Shown in pieces: positions 5,844 to 5,929 of a DNA stretch of 5,929 nucleotides; positions within the stretch are counted from its first letter, which is position 1; each line of letters opens with the position of its first letter. The notes beneath the pieces were generated by a model. It was not told the origin of the DNA. It made no database searches and saw only the letters and a program-made list of their open reading frames with translations. The translations under genes were made by a program, and so were the position numbers. Source of the DNA: RUG806 sp963624415 (lineage in GTDB: Bacteria; Bacillota; Clostridia; Oscillospirales; Acutalibacteraceae); contig CAVFPQ010000136.1 in assembly GCA_963624415.1 (NCBI GenBank), forward strand, positions 1 to 5,929, given 5' to 3'.

Positions 5844-5875
5844 ATGTTATCACCTTCCGAAAAAATTCTCATATT

Positions 5876-5904
5876 ATAATACAACCTGTAAAAATTTATG
5901 TCAA
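5876..5904 (-). promoter_or_regulatory. Sigma-A-type promoter for the TIM-barrel gene
   Basis: On the minus strand, TTGACA (5899-5904) and TATTAT (5876-5881) are separated by 17 bases. An overlapping TATAAT (5873-5878) would give a 20-base spacer and is less likely. Transcription would start near 5868, leaving a leader of about 25 bases with AAGGTGA before the ATG. No operator-like palindrome is apparent. Confidence 0.7.
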
Positions 5905-5929
5905 CTGTTTGATTTTTTCTTAATAATAT

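Overview
The window looks like chromosome of a Gram-positive anaerobe of the class Clostridia, perhaps an Oscillospiraceae/Ruminococcaceae-like gut bacterium. This rests on three things: AGGAGG-type ribosome binding sites, MurT/GatD-family cell-wall genes, and intergenic tracts of about 7-bp units (GCAATCA / ATTGTTA types). The taxonomic call is inference.

Layout. Bases 1 to about 250 are GC-rich (about 66% G+C over 1-200), full of inverted and direct repeats, and hold no convincing gene. A repeat element follows (about 260-354). Then come four genes of one biochemical family: a GatD-like gene on the minus strand (401-1174), a MurT-like ligase gene and a second GatD-like gene overlapping by 4 bp on the plus strand (1368-2708, 2705-3442), and a second MurT-like ligase gene on the minus strand (3460-4842). 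After a 218-bp spacer holding an inverted copy of the repeat and a likely terminator, a minus-strand sugar phosphate isomerase/epimerase-like TIM-barrel gene (5061-5843) has its own promoter near the right edge.

How the genes may work together. In known MurT/GatD enzymes, GatD hydrolyses glutamine and passes ammonia to MurT, which uses ATP to amidate D-Glu of lipid II. Here both MurT-like proteins keep the P-loop and the four-cysteine zinc ribbon. Both GatD-like proteins have lost the nucleophilic Cys (replaced by Thr in a shared T-G-N-A motif) and the catalytic His (replaced by Cys or Thr). The locus therefore encodes two ATP-dependent ligase-like proteins with two apparently glutaminase-dead partners. 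This is the main finding. The plus-strand murT-gatD pair lies inside what reads as a split minus-strand murT...gatD pair, with repeat tracts at both junctions, suggesting insertion or inversion. The TIM-barrel gene seems to be an unrelated neighbour.
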